Origin: Alligator mississippiensis
Taxonomy: Eukaryota > Chordata > Crocodylia > Alligatoridae
Direction of reading: 5' to 3'
DNA length: 64,000 nt
Assembly (NCBI RefSeq): GCF_030867095.1
Contig: NC_081827.1
Location: forward strand, 217,623,810-217,687,809
Position numbers and translations under genes: made by a program. Each line of letters opens with the position of its first letter. Positions within the stretch are counted from its first letter, which is position 1. The notes below the pieces were generated by a model. That model was given only the letters and a program-made list of their open reading frames with translations, searched no databases and was not told where the DNA came from. Below, piece after piece: positions 50,697 through 60,764 of the stretch.

Positions 50697-51400
50697 ATAA
50701 AATCGTAGGCTTAGAAGGGATCTTGAGGGTCATCCTGTCCAACACCCAGCTTGAATGCAGAAATGTTTTGCCTAAACTCTTCCTTGCCCATTCCCATTGT
50801 TAGTCTATTTCACTGCCTTAATGTTTTAACAGCAAATAAATTTATCCAGAGATTTAATCTAAATCTATTTTGCTGCAATTTAAAGCTATTACTTTGTGTT
50901 CTGTCCTCTGTGGCAAGGGAAAACAGTTGTTCTCCCTCTTGTTTATGGCATCCTTTCAAATATTTGAAAACTGCTTTCATGTTACCCCGTAATCCTCTTT
51001 TCACCAAGCTAAACATAACTCAGTCTCTCAACTTTTCTTCCTATGACTTGCATGCCAAACCCGTCATCTTTGTCACTGCACACTGTACTTCAAATGAGAG
51101 CTAACCATTGCTGTATAGTGGTAATATCACATCCTTTGTTTTACACCTACAACTCTGATGCAGCCCAAAATTGCATTTCCTTTCTCTCTTTCTCATGACT
51201 GCATCATATTGCTGACTCACATTGAGTCTGTGATCCACCAGAACCTCCAGATACTTCTCAGCAATGCAACTGTCCAACAAGTTATCTCCCATTCCATATT
51301 TGTGTATTTGGCTATTCTTTCCTCGGTATGTCACCTTATGTTGGTCTGCATTGAACATCAATGTCTTGTCTCTAGCTAAGCTCTCCAGGCAATCAAGTAG
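50697..51400 (-). mobile_element. Old CR1 LINE 3' portion, minus strand
   Basis: The inverted 3' end CATAAAATCGTAGGCTTAGA is at about 50,697. Minus-strand coding remnants include FRLNLWINLFAV and the SLVKRGLRGNMKAVFKYLKG block (about 50,900-51,015), then VLVDHRLNVSQQYDAVM (about 51,200-51,255). It is more diverged than the other CR1 copies, with several broken frames. Confidence 0.8.
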
Positions 51401-51774
51401 GATTGATCCTGGATAATCCTATTCTAACCAAACTTCCCATATTCATAAGGTATATAAGTCAGCAGGGATGTTGTTCTGTGAGGAGATGCAGTTCCAGAAA
51501 CATGTTATAGGACCCTACTGAAGTATCGCTTGATCAAGTTAATTAGTTAATGTATTAGTTGTATAGTTTGCAGTCATCCACTGATACTCTGTTCTGCATA
51601 GAATTTTACTTTAGTACAGTAGTTTAAGGATTAGTTACACAATGTATTCCCATGGGTTGAAACAAGTTCATGTGAAGAGCGTGTTCCAGTTGTCTAGAAA
51701 TATTGAGGAATGATATAGCATTGATACAGTGTTGCAATCAATCAATGTTCCAGCTTGAGAACAGTATTGTGCAT
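51401..51774. other. Intergenic stretch, no recognised element
   Basis: AT-rich spacer between CR1 and the large hAT element. Confidence 0.5.
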
Positions 51775-52108
51775 TAGGCCTGTGCAAAATGGCACCGTTC
51801 TGCTTCAACTTCTGTTTCGACAGGACAGTGTTTCATTTTGAGTTTCATTTCATTTTGAAACCACTGTTCCGTTTCATTTTGTCAAAACTCTTTTGCTGTT
51901 TTAACATTGTTTTGACGTTTCACCCATAGGCTATAATGGGAAAGCACAAAACTGCCTATAACTTTGTCATTTTTTGCCTGATTTGGATGAAACTTGTAGA
52001 GATGGTAGCCCTTTCTGAGACCATGAAGCCTGCCAAGATCCAAGGAGATAAGTAGAGGGGTTTCTAGGAAACTGCACCTCAGGCTGCTGACAATATGATA
52101 TGGGTTGC

Positions 52109-52112
<4 letters not shown>

Positions 52113-52157
<45 letters not shown>
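52113..52157. repeat. (TG)n microsatellite
   Basis: About 22 uninterrupted TG units inside the hAT element. Confidence 0.97.
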
Positions 52158-52159
<2 letters not shown>

Positions 52160-52504
52160 GTGCACCCTCACTGATGCTGGGGCCTCTACATGACATGGTA
52201 GTGTGGCCCAATGAGGTCTCGTCCTCCCCTACAGCCTTGGTCTGGTCCACCACTTTAAATAACGACAGGTAATAACTTAGAAAGCAGCACAGTAGCACCA
52301 GCAACATCTGAGTCAGCCAAACTGTGATAGAGCCTTTCTTTCCTTTCTTCAGGAGCTTCTTCTCCAACAGCTGCCAGAGACTCTCCCTGCCAGCCCCAGC
52401 CCTGGGCTTAGATGTGCCCAGGGACCTGCTAGGGCCGGTCAGGTGCTAGAGGTGTTGGTCTAAGGACATGGCACTGGCAGACAAGGTCCTTTCCTTTTGG
52501 GTCA

Positions 52505-52620
52505 GTCCAATCTGGTATCTTTTAGTAGACCAACTGAATAGTTAGAAAAATATATCTTAGCAAGCTTTCAGGTTGAAAAACCCTTTATTAGGCTGAGTAA
52601 GCACCTGCAGTTGGTTGGGG
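52505..52620 (-). repeat. Unassigned interspersed repeat, copy 3 (inverted)
   Basis: GGTATCTTTTAGTAGACCAACT and GCAAGCTTTCAGG are the inverse of the TTGGTCTAATAAAAGATATC and GAAAGCTTGC blocks in copies 1 and 2. It sits in the hAT element and is bounded on one side by a TGTGTG-rich tract. Confidence 0.6.
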
Positions 52621-53003
52621 TGCGTGTGTGTGCATGTGTGTGTTTGTGTGAGTATGTGTTATGTTCCTGGATAGAAGGAATAGTAAAGAAGCCAGAGGTG
52701 GCATGCAGTGCAGGCAAGAAAGCCAGTCAGTGAAAATGGAAATGGAGGCATCAGGGAGTGAGAGACAGGCTGGGGTAGGAGGGGAGAGAGGTGGTGCCTG
52801 CGGAGATGCATCAGCATCCCCGTGCTGCTCATATATTGTGTTCCCTTGCCCCGGCTGATTTTGGCTTGGCAGTGCAGGCAGATAGTGTATGTGGGATCAT
52901 CAGCCAACTCAAAATGATCCCAGACCAAACTACTGTGGGCGCGTTCTCCGTAAGGTATGTGGGAAAACGGCCGCAGTCGCATCCTGAGTGGGGCACCGGG
53001 TGG

Positions 53004-53637
53004 TGACACCAACCCAGACATGCTCAGGGATGCCAGGTGCGAGAGGGAGATAAACACCGGAGGCAATGAGAGGGTGAAACAAAGCTTGATGTTTACTTAC
53101 ACAACAGTCGAACGGTAGGTCGAAATAACTTGGTGGGTGATGTGACTTGGAGAACGATACAGATGATAAACTATACACAACAGCAAGGGAATACAGATGA
53201 CGGACAAGCGACGGGTGATGGGTGAAGACCGCAGTCTAAGTACGATACAAGTACAATGTCTGGCTAGGACAAGGTACAGGACGTTCCGGATTTGTGAGGC
53301 AGTAAGCTATGGCGCTCGGAGCAACCAGAGCAGCTTCTGCTGGTGACCTAGGGGTCGGACCAGGCCCTAAGACAGGTGATCAGTCTGTCTCGAGAGTCGG
53401 AGCCTGGGGACCCTGCACCAAGGCCTGCGGTCCCCTATATAAAATCTTTAGCCAATCAGAAAGCTCCGCTGATGGTAAGTTCTGGAACACATGGACATGC
53501 TGGCCAGCCATGTCCATTAGGTGGTCTTTGGTTGGCTAGACCACAGGTGATCACGCCCTACTTAACACTGTGATCACGCGCCACTCGCATGGTGGGTCAG
53601 ACTGCAGACACACTCCGCCACCGCATCACCAGTTACA
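53004..53637 (-). mobile_element. Solo LTR inserted in the hAT element
   Basis: A 634-bp unit with TGACACCAAC...CCAGTTACA ends (TG...CA). The flanks GGTGG (52999-53003) and GATGG (53638-53642) agree at 4 of 5. On the minus strand it has an ATTGG box (53452-53456), a TATATA box 10-20 bp further on (about 53,435-53,444), and toward its 3' end an AGTAAACATCAAGCTTTG segment resembling a decayed poly(A) signal. There is no internal domain or partner LTR. It separates the N-terminal remnant of the transposase from its BED finger. Confidence 0.75.
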
Positions 53638-54898
53638 GATGGTTGTGTCAACCTTTTTTTTTTGGTACAATAATCTGGCGGGGGTCACTTTATCTGTTGA
53701 CAACTACCTGCTCGCTTCTGGGGTGTGGGTGCATGTGTGGATGCTGTAGTTCTCCCCTTCTCAGCAGGCAGAGGCACAGAAACAGTCGGAGCAGGCCCAG
53801 CTGAGCTGCTTGCCTCCACAACCTCTATCTCAGCCTCCTCTGGAGTGCCTTCTGGAGAAGAAGACCTAGGGGAATCTTGATGGGTGTGGAGCACAAACTC
53901 AGATGATTCTCCCTCCTTCCCAGAATTTTCCTTTCTATGGCACACAGACCCAAATCCAGTTCCAGCTCTTCCTCTTGCACTGGAAGGCTCAGCATGAGAA
54001 ATGAAATGGGGATGGAGAAGACCACCTTGCTGGTGCTGCTGCTTGTTGTCATGGTGGTGTTGGTGTGGGGGGAGGTTATGGCTAGTGCTCTTGGAGAGGA
54101 TGCAGACTCGGGCACAGGCAGTGGCAGTGGCACTGGCACTGCTCCCCTCTCCTTGCTGGCTCTTGAAGCCTCATCCCTGCTAGTTGTAAGAAAGAGGTTG
54201 CATCTCAGTCTGGGGGTTTGGGGGAACTTACACCTCTCCCTCTACCCCCTTTTCCACCCCTCCCTGAAGGCTTGCCAGCTGCCTTTCCACCATGCTTTAT
54301 GGTGTGTTTCAGTGTCTTGCTTTTATACAAATATATAAATGCATCTCCCTTCCTATATAAATTCTATAGCATAATATCCAATATAATTACAAAATTAAAA
54401 GAATAAATCAATTAATATAGTAATAAAATAAAAGGGTCCAGAAGAAAGCAAAAAGTATTGTGGAATCCGACTTGGTAGGCTAGCAAGTAGGAAATCATTC
54501 AAATCAATGCTAGTAGTAGCCTTCATTGTCTAATGCTCCTGAGCTGCTGGAAGATAGCTCAGTAACTGTCAGACCCCAAGACAAAAAGCAGGCCGGTTCA
54601 AACAATGCTGCCTTTTATGCTGTTTTTCCATCCCTCCCCCGGAGCACTGGGATTGGAAGGGACCTCAGTCAATATGAGAGCAGTACTTCCCCCCTCCCTC
54701 TACTTACTTTCTCTTTCTCTGCAGGTAAGCCCAGCTTGAGCTTCGAAACTCAAAACATTTAAAAACTTTAAAAACGTTTTGACTGCTCTCATTTTGTCTC
54801 TTCGTTTCATTTTGATTTTGCTGTTTCAAGCTCAAAATGAGTCGAAACAGCGTTGAAACAAAACACCTGGCAAAATTTCACATAGCCCTATTGTGAAT

Positions 54899-55480
54899 AT
54901 CATCTCTATGAGAGGATAAAGTGCAACTAGCTTCAGCTGAATGTAGATAGGAGTCAGGTCTAGTGAACAGAGAGAACGCTTTTCCTTCATCATCAGTCTA
55001 TAAAAATCTATCTTCATTATCAATATTCTTCCATGTATCAAAAGCATCTGCCCTCACATTGTCAAACAAATTCAAAGCATTTCCATAACAGGACCTTCAC
55101 ACACAGGTTTCTTTGTCCTCCCTTCCCAAGACTGTAGTGTAAAAAGCTGCCAGCTCGAGTGAAGCTGTGCTAGGGCTGGGTTGGGGAGTAGGACTGACAG
55201 GGCTGGAGAGAAGTGGAAGCAGCATGAAAGCAGCTTCCAGCTTCCTTGCCCTGGGGCAGCTCCCCTCAAGCTTGAAGCTGTGGTCATACTGCAGCTGGGG
55301 AGCGGTGGCCTGGGAGAAGCAGCACCAGTGCAGATGCAGCTCTCATCTGTATGGCTCCAGCAGGGGATGCAGGCAAAGCCCCTACTGCTGACATGCCACC
55401 ATAGTCACCTGATCCATACTGGACTGAGCTCTGACCCATAGTTTGATAAAGGGCATGGTTTTCAGCTTTCTGGCCCTACC
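54899..55480. other. Intergenic stretch, no clear element
   Basis: Moderately GC-rich from about 55,130 to 55,400, with wording similar to about 55,920-56,240 (AGCTTCC, GGAAGCAGC, CTCCTC), so parts may be old duplicated repeat sequence. No gene is supported. Confidence 0.35.
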
Positions 55481-55663
55481 ATTGCTTTTAATGGGCTTCC
55501 AAGGGAAGTGGTGCTGTCCTCTACCTTGGGGATCTTCAAGAGGAGACTGGACAAGCACTTGGTTGGGGTCACATGACCCCAGCACTTTTTCCTGCCACTG
55601 GCAGGGGGTCGGACTCGATGATCCTTTGAGGTCCCTTCCGACCCTAGAATCTATGAATCTATG
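55481..55663 (+). mobile_element. CR1 3' end, plus strand
   Basis: GGGCTTCCAAGGGAAGTGGTG, ATCTTCAAGAGGAGACTGGA and AGGGGGTCGGACTCGATGAT precede the terminal CTATGAATCTATGAA repeat at about 55,650-55,663. Only the last 180 bp or so is present. Confidence 0.88.
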
Positions 55664-57229
55664 AAAGGTCGCTGGTCCCTGAGTTAGGCCGTAGATGAGG
55701 TAGGGAGCCATGGGAGGTATTCAAGTGCTTTAGGGTTCACACTGGGGTGCCTAAGTGGGCAAGTGCTTCTAAGCAGGTAGAAGTGCAGCTTCTGGAAACT
55801 AGTGAGCAATGGAATTTACCCCACCCTTGGTATGTTTTATAAGTTACCTCAAGGGTTTCTGGCAACCTTTTTCAAGCTGCAGGCCAGAACAAACTGGCCC
55901 CAGTCCAGCATGGATCAAGTGGCTTTGGCAGGACATCAGTGGTGGGGTGGGGTGGGAGTGGCTTTTCCTGCATCCTCACCAGGTCCATACAGTTGGGAGT
56001 TGTGCCTGCTCAATTTCTCCCAGTCCCCTGCTCCCTGGCTGTGGTGCAAGTGCACCTTCAAGTTGGAGAGGGGTGTGTTGGGGCAAGGCAGCAGGAAGCT
56101 GCTTCCCACATTGGTCCTGCTCCTCCCAGCCCAGCCCCAGTACAGCTCCACTCTGCCTGGAAGCTACATTTGCACCACAGCACTTGGGGAGCAGTGGGGA
56201 AGGTGAGGCAGGGAGAAGTGGTGACAGTAAGGGTACAGCTCCCAAATCCTCATTAGCTAGAAGATGTGCCCATGCCACAGCCTTGAGGTAGGGGAAGGGA
56301 GGAGGGGGACGGAGAAAAATGGCAGTGGTGCAGGCACAGCATTCAGCTTTCTGGCCCTAGCATTGCCTTTTGCTGCTCAGTCCCAGTGTGGGCATGACAG
56401 AAGCAAAGCTCTGATGCTCCATGGGCTAGACCCAGTGACTCTACAGGTTAGAAATGGCCGTATGTTGGCAACCCTGGAGTTATGCATTTTGCTGAAGGAC
56501 TCTAACTTTGTGTTTGGGACAAGTTATTTTGAAATTCCATGATACACAAAACTACACACAAAATACATCCAACCACAGATAATTTTTTAAGAGTTATGTA
56601 CTGACTGACAATATATCGTTTTTGTATCTCTGCCAACCTTTGTTTCCACTGAAGATTCCTAAAGCAGATGGGGCATGGTATGCAACATTTTTTGAAATGC
56701 AGAAGAAAGAATAATGTTTTATAAGAGCCCACTGGGTGGAATGGCCAAGGTTAAGCAGTCTCATCTGGGCAAAAAAGATAACCTGTACACAGAATACTGG
56801 GACTTTGAAATCACTTTTTTCTTTTCAAGTGATCCTTTGCATCAGTCCTTTATTTATTTATTTTTATGTAATTGAATTCAGGAAGCTACAGAATTCAAGT
56901 GGGAGACAGGAGATGGAAGCTTAGTGACAGTCTGTGTAATTAGGAACAAGATGCTTAACTTCTTTGTACTTCAAAAGTGAAAATAACTCTTGCCTATGTT
57001 ATTTTGAGGCTTAATTTTTAATTATTATTTATGAAACACTTTGAGATACTGAAGTGCTAAAAGGCTGTATAAAAGTACAGAGAATTATAATAATTCCCTT
57101 TTGCTACAACAGCTTTTTTTTTTTAATTGTGTTCTAAAGCTTTTAAAGGCGATAATGTGTTTGATTAGGCTACAGCAGCTGATTAAGCCACAAACCAGGC
57201 TGCAAACTGAAGTATCTTGATTAAAACAC
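55664..57229. other. Intergenic stretch, no recognised element
   Basis: A GC-richer part to about 56,450, then AT-rich. No domain, exon or element end was recognised. Confidence 0.45.
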
Positions 57230-57262
57230 TATGGGTGCATCCAGACAAGCACGCACATGCCC

Positions 57263-57298
57263 CTTGCAGCATCTCAAAGCCCTTTGAGATGCTGCAAG
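57263..57298. repeat. Perfect hairpin next to the transposon end
   Basis: CTTGCAGCATCTCAAAG is followed by CC and its exact complement, making 17-bp arms with a 2-nt loop. With a few mismatches it extends outward to about 57,250-57,310. Confidence 0.9.
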
Positions 57299-58817
57299 AG
57301 GCACATGCGGGAACAAAAAAAGTTCCCATGTTACAAATTTGCAGCGTGGGGGCAAAACTTAGACCCCTGGATATCCAGGGGGCAAAAAAATACCCCTGGT
57401 GAAAAAAGCCGGGGCAGGGCACTGCCCTGAGGCAACCAGAGGCTGGGCTTTCCACGGTGATGCTCTGGTAGCCAGCCAGAACGTCTCTATGGCTGGCCCT
57501 CACCCCAGTGCTGAAGCCACAGGGAGCTGGACCCTTACTCCATGCTGGTAAGTAGGGGCTAGAGTAGGGGGCTGGAGGAGGGGGGGAGGGGACCATAGGA
57601 GGACCCCTGGATCACTGCACTGCCCGGTCCCATCCCCCACGTGCTCCCCAAGCCCCACCATGGCTGCCCTGCCTGGCCCTATGCCCTGCCTGCTCCCCAA
57701 GCCACCCCGAATCATTGCCTCACCTGACTCCACCCCCATTCATCTCCTGCAACCCACCCCAATGGCCCCCCTGCCTGGCCCAAGCATCCCAGCAATTAAA
57801 AACAAAAAAAGTCCTACACTCACCGGGAATAGCAGCTGATGTCGGGGTCACTGGAGCCTCTTGGCAAAGCCCTCCCCACCCAGCATGGGGCAGCAGATCC
57901 TGGCCCCGACTGCCTGGCACCTGCAGTGCCACTGCCCCATCGTGCGGGTACGGCTGGGGTCGGCAGGACACTGTGCAGCTCCGTGTGCTGTCAGGCAGCC
58001 AGGGCCGCTCGGACTTAGCGGTGCCAGGCCCTGAGTGACAGCTGGAGTATGGGGGGGCTGTGTAGTGTAGGGGGCTCTCCCAAGAGGCCCCAGCGACTCT
58101 ATCAACTGCTACTGCTTCCGATGAGTGCGGAGCTTTTTTTTTTTTTTAAAGTGCTGGGAGGCTGGGGCCGGGTAGGGTGGCCATTGGGAGTCTGGGGTGC
58201 AAATGAGGGATGGGGCAGCCATTGGGGGGTTGCAAGAGCCAGGGAGATGGGGCTGGGTGGGGCAGCAATCTGGGGGGCTGGGGGAGAAAGTGGGGGGGCA
58301 CATGGGCCCTGCAGGGAGAGGTGGTAGCCCCTGTTGAGGGCTGTGGCCTGTATTGGGGGGGCAGTCTGTGAGCTGGGTGGGAGGGCTGTGACCTGCGGGG
58401 GACTGGGGACCCACCCCTCCTGAGCCACTCCCCCCACAGTACCCCCATGATCCACCCACACTTACCCACACACCCAACATCCCTCTACAACCACCCACAT
58501 CCCCTACCCCTCTTCCCACCACCCTTCTGCAAATCCCACATCCCCCTAACACACACCCTATGTGCCCAGCTGCCAGACAGGATGAGACCTGGAGCTGTGG
58601 CTGCAGGAGAAGCTGTCCCCACATCCTGGTTAGTGAAGGGATCAGGAGAGCTCTAACTGCTCTATGGTAAGAAAACCAAAGGCAAACATCAAAACATATA
58701 GATATTTAGAAATCATTTTATTATGATGATAGAGATATGGGTAGGCTTTTAAGTTGCGTTAACACTGTAGATATATCTAAGAAAATATTGCCCAGCTGAT
58801 TTCTCTCTCTCTCTGTC

Positions 58818-58877
<60 letters not shown>
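58818..58877. repeat. (GATA)n microsatellite
   Basis: About 15 perfect GATA units. On the minus strand it reads as a meaningless Tyr-Leu-Ser-Ile run. Confidence 0.97.
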
Positions 58878-59039
58878 TGATCTTTTGTTTTAATTGTGGA
58901 GAAACATGAATTTCAGGGTACTTTACAGAGTGACTTTGGGACTTTTTTATCAGGGATTTTTCAGTTTTCAAATAGGGAACGCCAGAATTCCTGCTAGGGA
59001 GGCAAGTGGCAGGACCCTGCCTGCTCAGAGCTGGCACCT

Positions 59040-59235
59040 TGGACCCAGCTGGCTGTGGCTGACCTCCTGGCCAATTGGGGCCAGGAAGACATGCTTTGAG
59101 AGTTCAAAGCTGGCCACCACACCCGGAACATCTTCTGGGCGATAGCTGCCCAGATGGTCAGACAGGGGCACACATGTCAATGGTGCTGCACAAAGGCCAA
59201 CCCTGCAGCCACAGCCCACTGGCAGCTGGCCCAGA
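59040..59235 (+). pseudogene. Decayed Myb/SANT-like (MSANTD-type) domain
   Basis: Frame starting at 59040 reads WTQLAVADLLANWGQEDML, a TGA stop, then EFKAGHHTRNIFWAIAAQMV and RQGHTCQWCCTKANP. This follows the known pattern of Myb/SANT-like domains in Harbinger elements and MSANTD genes: W...E/A.LL..W, an RN.xI..xIA.QM core, then QC..K. Conserved Q.C..K residues are partly changed (CQWCCTK). The internal stop and later stops show it is dead. Similar residues continue weakly to about 59,390. It lies inside a TIR element and was probably its DNA-binding accessory protein. Confidence 0.62.
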
Positions 59236-60217
59236 GGGGCAGATGCCTCTACTGACTGCAGTCCCCATCCGGGTCTGGCAGGTGTGCAACAGGTCACAGC
59301 CAGGCAGCAGCCCCCACTGCCAGACTGCTGCAGTTGGTAGAGGGTGCAGGGAACTCTCAGGGCTGCTTCAGCAGTCCAGCTGGCACAAGGGGTAGTGTCC
59401 CCAGGTATTAAAGACAGGTGCCTCCCAAGACTTGGGGGGGCACCATTTGTAGGTGGCAGCGACGAGGGGGGTGGTGGTGGCAAGTGGCGAGCGCCTGCAG
59501 ATGCTGGCGGTGGTAAGGGGGGAACAGGTGGCAAAAGGCGACTGCCTCCAGAAGCTGGCAGTGGCCAATCTCATGGGCAGCACGTGCCCCCCTGTACCCC
59601 TGCTATGAGTTGCCTATGTTCCCAGGTACCAATTGGCCAGGCCCCAGAAGCTTCTGAGAGCGCGTAGCTCTGAGCTACTTGCCAGGACAGCTTTTTGAAC
59701 TGATGGGGCCAGGACAGGGCAGCTTTTTACAAGCTTTTTTGTAGCTTTTTACAGGCTCTGGCTCCCACTGGCTGCAGATCTGGGAGGAGCCAGGCAGGGT
59801 TATTTTGCCCCAAGAGGCACAACTTGCACTACACGAAAGTGCATGTCTGGGCATGTGCATTGAGACTAAAAGCCTTGGCTCAAATTTGCACCGCTTCTAT
59901 TTGAGTTGCTGCAAGTGCATGTGTGGATGTGCCCTATTTGTCATTACAGTTTTCTTGGGATTCACAAAGTAACAACTAACATTTTTTGTCATCCACACAT
60001 TCATGCACAACAAAAAAGCAAGAACCTTTTATTTTAATTAAATAATTGTTGGAAATATTAAAGTAAAAGGTAAGTGCTGGAAAATTCACAGGCGGCTACA
60101 CCTAGTGCAAGCTTGATTGGCCCAGCTGCTCTATTTATTCAGTAGGAACAGCTGTGGTACCATAGGGGTTAAATATTGTTTTGTTTTTTTTAAATTAACA
60201 AGTAGTCCACTATTCAA

Positions 60218-60756
60218 TTTTGCCGGCTGTTTTGATTTGACACTGTTTCAATTCATTTTGAGCTCAAAACAGTGAAATCGGAATGAAGGGATTCGAAACA
60301 GCCTCGAAATAAAATGAGGCTAGTTGAAACATTTGAAAGTTTCGAAGCTGCCAGCAGCCAGGTGGTGAGAGACAGGGAAGAACCAGGGCTGCGCTCTGGC
60401 TCTCCCTGTCTCCTGCCGCGGGGCTCCTGGAGGCCGATAACAGTGCAGGGGAAGGGAACTGAGCCCTGGCTCAGTTCCACTCTCCAGTGCTGTGATTGGG
60501 CTGGGGAAAGGAACTGAACTGGATTGTTCAGTTCCCCTCCCCAGTGCTAGATTGGCTGGAGGTGGGGACACAGCCCAGCTAGACTTACTCCCCACCCCTA
60601 GCCCAATCTAGTGATACGTCAAAGCAGTCTCACTGTTTCAACCAAGCAAAATGGAACAGCTGTATCAAATCAAAATGAAATTCGAAACGGAATGCTGTTC
60701 TGTCAAAACCTCAAAACTCAAGACGAAATGGAATGGTGCCATTTCACACAGCCCTA
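60218..60756 (-). mobile_element. hAT element (family B) lacking the last ~15 bp of one end
   Basis: Exact 8-bp duplications CTATTCAA flank it at 60210-60217 and 60757-60764. The right end inverted is TAGGGCTGTGTGAAATGGCA, as in the other family B copies. The left boundary begins TTTTGCCGGCTGTTTTGATT, which lines up with sequence 15 bp inside the right end of 51775-54890 (TTTTGCCAGGTGTTTTG), so the outermost bases are missing on this side. The core is GC-rich and non-coding. Confidence 0.78.
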
Positions 60757-60764
60757 CTATTCAA

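Larger units (their letters stand above)
52160..53945 (-). pseudogene. hAT transposase N-terminal remnant with BED zinc finger
   Basis: Reading the minus strand downward, about 53,945-53,685 gives an acidic/Ser-Pro-rich segment (SSSPEGTPEEAEIEVVEASS). The LTR follows, and then about 52,970-52,835 gives SSLVWDHFELADDPTYTICL, HCQAKISRGKGTQ and MLMHLRRHH. This has the BED-finger layout: a W.HF start, a CxxC pair and a closing HxxxH. BED fingers bind DNA in hAT transposases and in genes derived from them (ZBED). A further open piece (EKKLLKKGKKGSITVWLTQM) ends in a (TG)n-encoded His-Thr run. No hAT catalytic core is present, the frame is broken by the LTR, and there is no continuous product. Confidence 0.72.
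51775..54890 (-). mobile_element. 3.1-kb hAT transposon (family B) with transposase remnant
   Basis: The ends are TAGGCCTGTGCAAAATGGC on the left and, inverted, TAGGGCTATGTGAAATTTTG on the right. The flanks TTGTGCAT (51767-51774) and TTGTGAAT (54891-54898) agree at 7 of 8. Unlike the short relatives at 42517 and 60218 it retains minus-strand coding pieces: an acidic/Ser-Pro-rich N-terminal part (about 53,685-53,945), a BED zinc finger (about 52,855-52,970) and a short following segment (about 52,160-52,370). The catalytic RNase H-like core and the dimerisation region are missing. A solo LTR, a (TG)n tract and a repeat fragment lie inside it. Confidence 0.82.
57233..59934 (+). mobile_element. 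2.7-kb Harbinger-like DNA transposon
   Basis: The left end is GGGTGCATCCAGACAAGCAC; the inverted right end is GGGCACATCCACACATGCAC. Both lead into TTGCAGCA.CTCAAA-like sequence. TAT directly flanks each end (57230-57232 and 59935-59937), consistent with the 3-bp duplications of PIF/Harbinger elements. Inside is a decayed Myb/SANT-like domain, the accessory protein type of Harbinger elements, on the plus strand. No DDE nuclease was recognised. A (GATA)n tract and GC-rich filler make up much of the rest. Confidence 0.7.

Noticed and set aside
51882..52367. 161-codon minus-strand frame with a His-Thr repeat as a gene
   Set aside because: The His-Thr run is translation of a (TG)n microsatellite, and the frame lies in a hAT element. 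Only its N-terminal part may be transposase remnant.
52661..53006. Plus-strand frames overlapping the BED finger region
   Set aside because: They are antisense shadows of the minus-strand transposase remnant.
58818..58877. Possible CRISPR-like or other spaced repeat array
   Set aside because: It is a continuous tetranucleotide microsatellite without spacers, and the genome is vertebrate.
58816..59037. Frame ending in repeated Tyr-Leu-Ser-Ile
   Set aside because: Pure translation of the (GATA)n microsatellite.
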